From a bacterium (GTDB lineage Bacteria; Planctomycetota; Planctomycetia; Pirellulales; Pirellulaceae), in the NCBI GenBank assembly GCA_030432015.1, contig JAUIHJ010000346.1, positions 1 through 8,471 on the forward strand: a stretch of DNA of 8,471 nucleotides, in the 5' to 3' direction. Position 1 is the stretch's first letter; each line of letters starts with the position of its first letter. Shown in pieces: positions 1 through 5,537 of this stretch. Made by a program: the position numbers and the translations under genes. The notes under the pieces were generated by a model. The model saw only the letters and a list, made by a program, of their open reading frames with translations. It had not been told where the DNA came from and searched no databases.

Positions 1-1552
1 CCACGACGTAAACGCGGGGAGGTCCGGCCGTGAACCGAATTCCGGTACTTTGGCTGGACGACGCAAGGGAATCATGCGCCATGGTCATGGTGAGCATCGT
101 ATGCAGTGCCTCGACGACAACACCGAAATGGTCGACGAAGGCCAGTCGCCCCAGCGCGCGAATTCCTTCCGTTCGCTTGGAACGAGGAATATTGTAGAGC
201 CAACGGCGATTCATCCACTCCAGCAACGCGTTGGACTTGGCACGATAGTCCCGAGAGTCCTGGAGAGGCAGCAGCACGGACTCATGAAACCGCAGCCCAC
301 CTTCGTAATCTTCAGAAGAGACTGCGGCGAGCGACTGGGGGTCCGTCTCTAGTGCGAGAAATTGCCAGGCCGGCGTTGCCTCGATGTTGCCAAACTTCTC
401 GGCGAGCCGGTGTTTCAATTGACATAGAACCCGAGTTCCAATTCCGCCGACTCCAATGAACAGGGCTGGTCGCGCGGCCAGCGTTTCAGCATGCTGCGTT
501 TCAACATTCTGCACATCAACATTCAGCGGCTCCGCGTGCTGCGTCGCTTCATCCAACGTGATGGGAGGCAAGCATTGAACGGTGGCGGGCACCGGCAGTG
601 CCAGCGAGACCGGTTCGGTCTTTGCCAGCTTCGCGGAATGGGACGACGAGGGCAGCGTCGCCCCGCGCCAGGTGCTTTGTCCGTGCTCAGAGGTGACGGG
701 CGCGCGTCGCGGTTGAGCGCGCTCCGCGACACGTCGGACTTTAACAAGTTCATCAACCAATGCTCGGGACGTAGAAAATCGCCGCTCCGGATCCTTGGAC
801 AAGGCCCGCGCGATGACCGGCTGATCAAACGTAGGCAAGGCCTTCAGATCCGGCGGACTATGAAGATGCTGGGAGATCAACTGCGCCGCCGTACGCCCAG
901 CAAAGGGGGGCGTTCCAGTAAGCAGTTCTTGGTAGACGATCGCCAGACTGTATTGGTCGCTTTGGCGATGAGGCTTGCCGTCAATCACCTCCGGTGCCGT
1001 GTACAGGGGAGTCATTCCCCCGGCGAGCGAAACTTCGATATCGTCAATCGCTCGCATCAGTCCAAAGTCAGCGACCTTGACTCGATCTGCGATCAGCAAG
1101 AGGTTTTCCGGTTTGACGTCGAGGTGCAAAAGAGCGTGTTGCTCGACGAGGTAGTCGAGTCCATCCGCAGCATCACCGAGGTAACGCAAGAGTTCGTCGC
1201 GCGGAATGCCAGGAAGGTTCGCCGCCTCGTACTCTGCTTGCCGCCCTCGCAGACTGCCATCGGCCAATTCCATCACGATCACCAGATTTTCCGCGATCGT
1301 TTCGATTCGCTCGAACGACAGTAGCATGGGATGGCGAACATCCTTGATACGCTCCAACGCTCGCAGTTCCTGACCAGCTCGATCATCCTGCATCTGCCCG
1401 TAGACGATCTTGACCGCCTTGGGTAATCCTCCCGGCGCTGCGGCGCGCCAGACTTCGCCGAAGCCCCCTGCCCCGAGGCGTTCCCCCAAGACATAACCTG
1501 GGATCGGCTCTCGCAGGTCAATCGTCTGCACGTTGGTTGGTAACGTTTCCAT
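1..1552 (-). CDS. Ser/Thr protein kinase fused to tubulin-like domain (C-terminus beyond window)
   Basis: The frame is open from the ATG at 1550-1552 to the window edge: 517 codons with no stop. Residues about 18-275 form a Hanks-type kinase: glycine loop GAGGFGEV (27-34), lysine K48 in AVK, catalytic loop HLDVKPEN with D145, K147 and N150, DFG at 162-164, and APE at 186-188. Leu replaces Arg in the HRD motif. Residues about 276-360 are a low-complexity linker containing five pentapeptide repeats. From about 361 the sequence FIGVGGIGTRVL begins a nucleotide-binding, tubulin-like (Tubulin_2 type) domain. It continues to WLYNIPRSKRTEG and GRLAFVDH, a signature I associate with planctomycete proteins. 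No membrane segment is visible in this part. The role is inferred: phosphorylating Ser/Thr on partners, perhaps coupled to GTP-dependent assembly. It lies 39 bases after the AAA+ ATPase and is probably cotranscribed with it. A GTG at 1562-1564 is an alternative start; neither start has a strong Shine-Dalgarno. The domain calls are strong and the cellular function is unknown. Confidence 0.92.
   Translation of the reverse strand, partial: METLPTNVQTIDLREPIPGYVLGERLGAGGFGEVWRAAAPGGLPKAVKIVYGQMQDDRAGQELRALERIKDVRHPMLLSFERIETIAENLVIVMELADGSLRGRQAEYEAANLPGIPRDELLRYLGDAADGLDYLVEQHALLHLDVKPENLLLIADRVKVADFGLMRAIDDIEVSLAGGMTPLYTAPEVIDGKPHRQSDQYSLAIVYQELLTGTPPFAGRTAAQLISQHLHSPPDLKALPTFDQPVIARALSKDPERRFSTSRALVDELVKVRRVAERAQPRRAPVTSEHGQSTWRGATLPSSSHSAKLAKTEPVSLALPVPATVQCLPPITLDEATQHAEPLNVDVQNVETQHAETLAARPALFIGVGGIGTRVLCQLKHRLAEKFGNIEATPAWQFLALETDPQSLAAVSSEDYEGGLRFHESVLLPLQDSRDYRAKSNALLEWMNRRWLYNIPRSKRTEGIRALGRLAFVDHFGVVVEALHTMLTMTMAHDSLASSSQSTGIRFTAGPPRVYVV
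479..553 (-). repeat. Five degenerate 15-bp tandem units within kinase linker
   Basis: Five consecutive 15-base units start at 479, 494, 509, 524 and 539 on the plus strand. They share the pattern C(A/T)GC..., and 479-523 is the best conserved part. In the kinase protein they encode the pentapeptides DEATQ, HAEPL, NVDVQ, NVETQ and HAETL (residues 334-358). The unit length is a multiple of three, so gain or loss of units would change linker length without breaking the frame. The array lies just before the tubulin-like domain. Confidence 0.7.
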
Positions 1553-1591
1553 GGTACGGCTCACTTCGTTACAGGCTGCGGGCGGCGACGA

Positions 1592-2914
1592 TCACGACTT
1601 CAACACCGTCGCGAAGTAGCTCCCAACGACCTGACTGAGGTAGTCGGCGTTCATTTCAAACGGGAGACAATGGTAGGCGCAGAAACTGCGAAGCTGTTTG
1701 AGCATATCGCGGGGATGGCACCGCCGCATGGCGCGTTGCTGCGGGTGGTAGTGGGTCTCCAACAACTGCTCGACGACGTCCGGGCGGTATGCGCACCCCA
1801 ATTCCCTCGCGTAGAGTTCGAAGAGGGCGTGGAATTCCCGCTCGCTCGGATTCCCAACCTCGATCTTGTAGGGGATCCGTCGTAAGAACGCTTCGTCAAC
1901 AAGTTCGGCGGGCTCCAAGTTGGTCGAAAACAGGATCAATTGCTCGAAGGGCACCTGAATTTTCTTGCCCGAGGCCAAGGTGAGAAAATCGTGCTGGCTC
2001 TCCAAAGGGATAATCCATCGATTCAACAGATCGGCCGGCGCGATCCGCTGGCGGCCGAAATCGTCGATCACCAGGCAGCCACAATTGCTTTTCAGCTGCA
2101 GCGGCGCTTCACTAACATGGCTGTGCGGATCGTGGCGGATCTCCAGGCTGTCCATCGTCAGCTCGCCACCGACCACAACGGTCGGTCGACGAATTCTCAC
2201 CCAGCGGCGGTCGAATTCCGATGTCTGAATCATGCCGCGCGTTTCGCCGCGGACTTCGTGATGATAGGACGGGTCGTAAACTTTGATGATCTCGCCATTT
2301 TCGAGCAGCGCATGAGGGACCCAAACCTCTTGGCCAAAACACTGCGTGATCCGTCGGGCCAATGTCGACTTGCCATTACCGGGCTCGCCAAACAAGAACA
2401 TTCCGGCACCAGAATTGACTGCCGGTCCAAGTCGGTCGAGCAACGCTTCGTCAACGGTAATGCCCTTGAAGGCGGCCACCAGCTGCTCACGACGCGGTGA
2501 CTCGGCCGCGATCGACTGGGCTTCAACTGAGATCACATAATCCATCAAGGGAACGGGCGCAGGTCCGACGTAGGCACAGGCACGCATGGCGCGCTGCGCC
2601 GCCGCGTTTCCCTGTTCGGTCAGCGCGTAGTAGTAATCGTTAAAGGCGGCGGCACCCGCATGCACCAAGAGCTGGCGGGCTCGCAATGACTGAATCACTT
2701 CGTCCAACAATCCGAATGGCAAGCAGACGTAGTCGGCCAAACGCCGGCCACTTGATGTCCCAATCGAAGCCAGCACCTTGATTAACAAGGACTCCACGAA
2801 TGGTGTCGCTAGGCCCGTCTCCGCCAAGGCTCGCGGCTGAGTCGGCAAGAATGTCTCGTCGGAAAGCAGCGTGGCAAGCAACTCCCCTTCAAGCTCGATT
2901 GTTTCAGTGGTCAT
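1592..2914 (-). CDS. AAA+ ATPase with N-terminal winged-helix-like region
   Basis: A 440-residue protein, probably cytoplasmic, that hydrolyses ATP to remodel or load a partner; the partner is unknown. Residues about 38-115 look like a winged-helix fold ending in YYYALTEQG, followed by the linker YVGPAPVPLMDYV (115-127). The ATPase core has Walker A GEPGNGKST (176-184, K182), Walker B LVIDDFG (281-287, D284/D285), a sensor-1 asparagine in FSTNLEP (N332), and an arginine-finger-like FLRRIPYK (343-350). A helical lid region follows to the C-terminus. The frame stays open up to an ATG at 3067. I chose the ATG at 2914 because the 51-residue extension is Arg/Cys-rich and unlike a folded domain, and because a run of eight G lies just upstream of 2914 in the ribosome-binding position. 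It is the first firm gene of a minus-strand pair with the kinase/tubulin-like gene, which suggests a shared complex or pathway. It could belong to a MoxR-like or chaperone-like AAA+ group; I cannot place the subfamily. Confidence 0.88.
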   Translation of the reverse strand: MTTETIELEGELLATLLSDETFLPTQPRALAETGLATPFVESLLIKVLASIGTSSGRRLADYVCLPFGLLDEVIQSLRARQLLVHAGAAAFNDYYYALTEQGNAAAQRAMRACAYVGPAPVPLMDYVISVEAQSIAAESPRREQLVAAFKGITVDEALLDRLGPAVNSGAGMFLFGEPGNGKSTLARRITQCFGQEVWVPHALLENGEIIKVYDPSYHHEVRGETRGMIQTSEFDRRWVRIRRPTVVVGGELTMDSLEIRHDPHSHVSEAPLQLKSNCGCLVIDDFGRQRIAPADLLNRWIIPLESQHDFLTLASGKKIQVPFEQLILFSTNLEPAELVDEAFLRRIPYKIEVGNPSEREFHALFELYARELGCAYRPDVVEQLLETHYHPQQRAMRRCHPRDMLKQLRSFCAYHCLPFEMNADYLSQVVGSYFATVLKS

Positions 2915-2916
2915 AG

Positions 2917-2924
2917 CCCCCCCC
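2917..2924 (-). promoter_or_regulatory. G8 homopolymer at the ATPase ribosome-binding position
   Basis: Eight C on the plus strand give GGGGGGGG two bases before the ATPase ATG on the coding strand. The tract can pair with the CCUCC anti-Shine-Dalgarno using G-U wobble, so it probably acts as the ribosome-binding site. It is the longest mononucleotide run I noticed here and would be prone to slippage. Confidence 0.5.
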
Positions 2925-3000
2925 AATCCGAAATTGACCGGCACCGCACCACGGCGGCAACGCACCACGGCGATCGGGCGGAGAAGTCGCTGGCAGCCTC

Positions 3001-3255
3001 TTATTCCGGCACCAGCTTTCGGCACGCTTTCCAATCGTGTGCGGCATCCCAGCCGATCGCAAGCCACGGCTCTTGAGTGGTGTACTGCTCCACTCCAGGC
3101 AAAGATAGCTCACAAACTCCGGCGAACGCCCGGCGGCAGACTCCCCGCGCGAGGTAGTCGCGGCGAGCGGGCTGACAGCAACCAATCAGCGCTCGCACAT
3201 GGGCAGCTCGCCGGCCGGATCCGGAAGCGACACCGCGCCAGAACGTGCGAGCCAC
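3001..3255 (-). CDS. Doubtful small Cys/Trp-rich ORF
   Basis: An 84-codon frame that starts with GTG at 3253-3255 and ends with TAA, 86 bases before the ATPase start and on the same strand. The product contains five Cys and four Trp. Its C-terminal half (for example LPGVEQYTTQEPWLAIGWDA) reads more like a protein than the Arg-rich start does. There is no clear Shine-Dalgarno before the GTG or before an in-frame GTG 19 codons later. I recognise no family. It may be chance in a GC-rich spacer, or a small first gene of the ATPase-kinase operon. Confidence 0.2.
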   Translation of the reverse strand: MARTFWRGVASGSGRRAAHVRALIGCCQPARRDYLARGVCRRAFAGVCELSLPGVEQYTTQEPWLAIGWDAAHDWKACRKLVPE

Positions 3256-3256
3256 G

Positions 3257-3271
3257 ACCGTTTTAAACGGT
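3257..3271. promoter_or_regulatory. Perfect 15-bp palindrome, possible operator
   Basis: ACCGTTT and AAACGGT form perfect 7-bp arms around one central T. The site lies in the divergent spacer, 120 bases before the FHA-EAL start and about 340 before the ATPase start. Its AT-rich core stands out from the GC-rich surroundings. Such symmetry fits a dimeric regulator, but no cognate regulator is visible. Confidence 0.35.
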
Positions 3272-3379
3272 TACAGCAATCGTACGGCGCCTCGAGCGGT
3301 GTCAGACGGTGCGGACTGCCGGCCAAATTCAACGCTGGACCGGATTTATGGCCTACCATTGGGGTGAGAGTCAATTCTT

Positions 3380-3383
3380 GGAG
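3380..3383 (+). promoter_or_regulatory. Shine-Dalgarno for FHA-EAL gene
   Basis: GGAG lies eight bases before the ATG at 3392. This is good spacing and fixes the start chosen for the FHA-EAL protein. Confidence 0.65.
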
Positions 3384-3391
3384 TTGAGATA

Positions 3392-4567
3392 ATGGACGCG
3401 CTGCCGGCAAAAATCACTGACCGCCCGCCTGACGGAGAAGCGTCGGCATGGTTCCTGGCCGGTCAGCTGGGGGCTGGGGGCGACACCTCGCATGTTGCGA
3501 TCAAGGCCTCACCATTCTTGATTGGCCGGCGCCCCGAGGCATCGCTTTGTTTGCCATTTCAAACCGTCTCGGGAATGCACGCGGAAATCCTGGTAGACAC
3601 CCACGGCTTGGTCCTCCGCGACTTGAACAGCACCAACGGCACCTTTGTCAACGGATGCCGTGTGGAATCGGAGATTCCGTTGAAATTCGACGATCTAATC
3701 CAGTTCGCCGACGTCCCTGTGCGCGTCCGACGGCAAAGTGCAGAATCACGTACACAAACCCTGGCCGAAGACGTTTACGATCAGGCCATCGCTTTGATGC
3801 AATTCGACAAATTGATGTCGGAGCGGCGCGTGACGCCCTTCTACCAGCCGGTGATCGACATCGCGACGCGTGAGCTCGTGGGCTACGAAGTCTTGGGGCG
3901 AAGCCGGTTGGTCGGAATTACCACACCTGCCGCGATGTTCTTTGCCGCGGCCAAGTTGAACCTGGAGGTTCAGCTCAGCCGGATGCTGCGGTGGGAAGGA
4001 ATCCAACACAGCGCGGCCTTCCCCGGCCAACCCCACCTCTTCGTCAACACGCATCCGGCAGAACTTGCCGAGCCGGGTTTGGCCGAGTCCCTGCGTGCCG
4101 TTCGCGAATTTAACCCGGAGCAACCGCTCACGCTCGAGATTCACGAAGCCGCTGTCACCAACGAAACCATGATGACCGAGCTGCGCGCGTCTTTGCTCGA
4201 TCTCAATATCACGATGGCATACGACGACTTTGGCGCCGGTCGAGCACAACTCTCCGAACTCGCGAAGGTGCGTCCAGAGTACATCAAATTTGATATCTCG
4301 CTGGTGCACAATATCCATATCGCCAACGCCCAGCATCAGCAAATGGTCGCGTCGTTAGTCAAGATGGTCCTCGAATTGGGGATCATCCCGCTGGCCGAAG
4401 GCGTCGAATGCGAAGACGAGAGCGAGGCCTGCCGGCAACTCGGCTTTGAACTCGGCCAGGGTTACTATTACGGACGCCCCGCAGCTGCCCCGCAGCGTCT
4501 GAACTTCCTCGAACTCGCCGAGCCGCTCTCGCCCGTGTGGAATACACCGATCAGGCACGAAGCGTAG
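3392..4567 (+). CDS. FHA domain-EAL domain protein, probable c-di-GMP phosphodiesterase
   Basis: A 391-residue soluble protein with no membrane segment. The FHA domain (about 35-112) has the phosphothreonine-binding pattern GR (45-46), S60-x-x-H63, and LNSTNGTFVNG (78-88). The EAL domain (about 140-375) should hydrolyse cyclic di-GMP to pGpG. Its signature is EVL (166-168) instead of EAL. Other expected active-site residues are present: N219 in FVNTHP, E249 in LEIHE, D278/D279 in YDDFGAG, K299 and D301 in IKFD, E336 and E339 in AEGVE, and Q356 in GQGYYYGRP. It therefore looks catalytically competent. No GGDEF domain is present. The start is supported by GGAG eight bases upstream. The gene is divergent from an AAA+ ATPase and a Ser/Thr kinase, so its FHA domain may read phosphorylation made by that kinase; this link is inferred from position only. 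Domain identity is very secure. Confidence 0.95.
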   Translation: MDALPAKITDRPPDGEASAWFLAGQLGAGGDTSHVAIKASPFLIGRRPEASLCLPFQTVSGMHAEILVDTHGLVLRDLNSTNGTFVNGCRVESEIPLKFDDLIQFADVPVRVRRQSAESRTQTLAEDVYDQAIALMQFDKLMSERRVTPFYQPVIDIATRELVGYEVLGRSRLVGITTPAAMFFAAAKLNLEVQLSRMLRWEGIQHSAAFPGQPHLFVNTHPAELAEPGLAESLRAVREFNPEQPLTLEIHEAAVTNETMMTELRASLLDLNITMAYDDFGAGRAQLSELAKVRPEYIKFDISLVHNIHIANAQHQQMVASLVKMVLELGIIPLAEGVECEDESEACRQLGFELGQGYYYGRPAAAPQRLNFLELAEPLSPVWNTPIRHEA

Positions 4568-4571
4568 CCTG

Positions 4572-4599
4572 GATTTCCGATTTGCGATTTGCGATTCGA
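4572..4599. repeat. Four 7-bp tandem units (GATTTGC type)
   Basis: The units are GATTTCC, GATTTGC, GATTTGC and GATTCGA, starting five bases after the FHA-EAL stop. From memory, similar short runs, which give spurious peptides such as NRKSQIANRKS in translation, recur in intergenic DNA of planctomycetes and some other GC-rich bacteria. The run is noncoding here. Confidence 0.6.
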
Positions 4600-4617
4600 C
4601 ATGGGGACTGGACCGCC

Positions 4618-4631
4618 CGCGGTTTCCCGCG
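4618..4631. terminator. Weak GC hairpin between convergent genes
   Basis: CGCGG and CCGCG form a 5-bp all-GC stem with a 4-base loop, in the 199-base gap between the convergent FHA-EAL and yebC genes. A second 5-bp pair (CTCGA/TCGAG, 4750-4765) lies directly after the yebC stop. Neither is followed by a T tract, so intrinsic termination is only a possibility. Confidence 0.2.
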
Positions 4632-4766
4632 CTAACGCTTGCCTTGGCATCACTTCGTTGAACAGCGCCACGTCGTGGTGCCATCCGCCGCCCACCAACG
4701 ATTTCCGGAACCACTCAGCGAGGCCCGACGAGTGCGTGCCTCGCACCGTCTCGACGAACCTCGAGG

Positions 4767-5519
4767 CTACTCGTCAGACAATTCAGCCAGAGCCGCGTCG
4801 TCCACGTTGAAATTCGCGGAGACGTTTTGCACATCATCGTGATCGTCCAGCGCGTCGAGCAGCTTGAAGACTTTGCGGGCGGCCGCGGCATCGAGCTCGA
4901 CAGTGTTTGTGGGGATCCGCGTAACCTCGTTGGTTTCCGGCTTCAGTTCTGCGGCGGCGATCGCATCCACGACGGTCGTGTACGCATCCGGATCACAAAC
5001 CACCTCAATCTTCTCACCTTCGGCACGGACATCCTCCGCGCCAGCTTCCAAGGCAACCTCCATCAGTCGCTCTTCGTCTGTCTGCTCGGCATCGAATACA
5101 AATAGCCCCTTTCGCTCGAACAGATAGGCGACGCAATTGGTTGGGCCCAGCTTGCCGCCGTGAACTTCAAACAATTTGCGTACTTCTGGAGCTGTCCGGT
5201 TGCGGTTGTCCGTCATGATGTCACACATGATCGCCACGCCGTTGGGTCCGTATCCCTCATACAGGACCTCTTCGACGTCGCCCCCGGCCAGCTCGCCCGT
5301 CCCCTTCTTGATTGCCCGAACGATGGTGTCGTTGGGCATATTGGCGGCCTTCGCGTCAGAGACGGCGAGCCGCAAGCGGATGTTCGCATCGGGATCGCCA
5401 CCGCCCATTTTGGCGGCGATGATAATGGCCTTGGAAATCTTGCTCCACAGCTTGCCACGCTTGTTGTCGATGACCGCTTTCTTGTGCTTGATTCCTGCCC
5501 AATGGGAATGTCCTGCCAT
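4767..5519 (-). CDS. yebC: YebC/TACO1-family protein
   Basis: A 250-residue cytoplasmic protein of normal family length. The N-terminus MAGHSHWAGIKHKKAVID is the family hallmark. It is followed by GKLWSKISKAI, a GGGDPDANIRLR segment (40-51), NMPNDTIVRAIKKGTGE (about 60-76), and YEGYGPNGVAIMCDIMTDNRNRT (about 87-109). Members were long annotated as DNA-binding transcriptional regulators (PmpR). More recent work on bacterial YebC and mitochondrial TACO1 supports a translation role, helping ribosomes through stalling sequences such as polyproline. The product here could do either, and I favour translation. The gene follows the TPR gene by 17 bases on the same strand. Its Shine-Dalgarno (GAGG, 5530-5533) lies just after the TPR stop, so translational coupling is likely. 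The usual ruvC neighbour seen in other bacteria is not in this window. Confidence 0.96.
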   Translation of the reverse strand: MAGHSHWAGIKHKKAVIDNKRGKLWSKISKAIIIAAKMGGGDPDANIRLRLAVSDAKAANMPNDTIVRAIKKGTGELAGGDVEEVLYEGYGPNGVAIMCDIMTDNRNRTAPEVRKLFEVHGGKLGPTNCVAYLFERKGLFVFDAEQTDEERLMEVALEAGAEDVRAEGEKIEVVCDPDAYTTVVDAIAAAELKPETNEVTRIPTNTVELDAAAARKVFKLLDALDDHDDVQNVSANFNVDDAALAELSDE

Positions 5520-5528
5520 GCTGCATCA

Positions 5529-5537
5529 TCCTCTTTT
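5529..5537 (-). promoter_or_regulatory. yebC Shine-Dalgarno touching the TPR stop codon
   Basis: On the minus strand AAAAGAGGA overlaps the last base of the TPR gene's TGA stop. It places GAGG ten bases before the yebC ATG. The arrangement suits re-initiation by ribosomes finishing the TPR gene. Confidence 0.6.

Larger units (their letters stand above)
2915..3391. other. Divergent intergenic region (477 bp)
   Basis: This spacer separates the minus-strand ATPase start from the plus-strand FHA-EAL start, so it should hold promoters for both directions. No convincing -35/-10 pair was found on either strand. Visible items are the C8 tract at 2917-2924, a doubtful minus-strand ORF at 3001-3255, the palindrome at 3257-3271, and a Shine-Dalgarno for FHA-EAL at 3380-3383. 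No tRNA-like or riboswitch-like structure was recognised. Confidence 0.7.

Noticed and set aside
491..1324. Plus-strand 277-codon open frame across the kinase gene
   Set aside because: It is antisense to conserved kinase motifs, has an Arg/Gln-rich composition and matches no family I know.
1940..2500. Plus-strand 186-codon frame inside the ATPase gene
   Set aside because: It is the complement of the Walker A/B region of the ATPase and shows no motifs of its own.
2915..3067. Upstream extension of the ATPase to an ATG at 3067
   Set aside because: The 51 added residues are Arg/Cys-rich and disordered-looking, and the ATG at 2914 is preceded by a G-rich ribosome-binding position.
3746..4342. 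Minus-strand 198-codon frame inside FHA-EAL
   Set aside because: It lies fully antisense to a strongly conserved EAL domain and has no recognisable domain.
4468..4746. Minus-strand frame with the NRKSQIGN peptide downstream of yebC
   Set aside because: The peptide comes from the 7-bp intergenic repeat, and the frame runs antisense into the end of the FHA-EAL gene.
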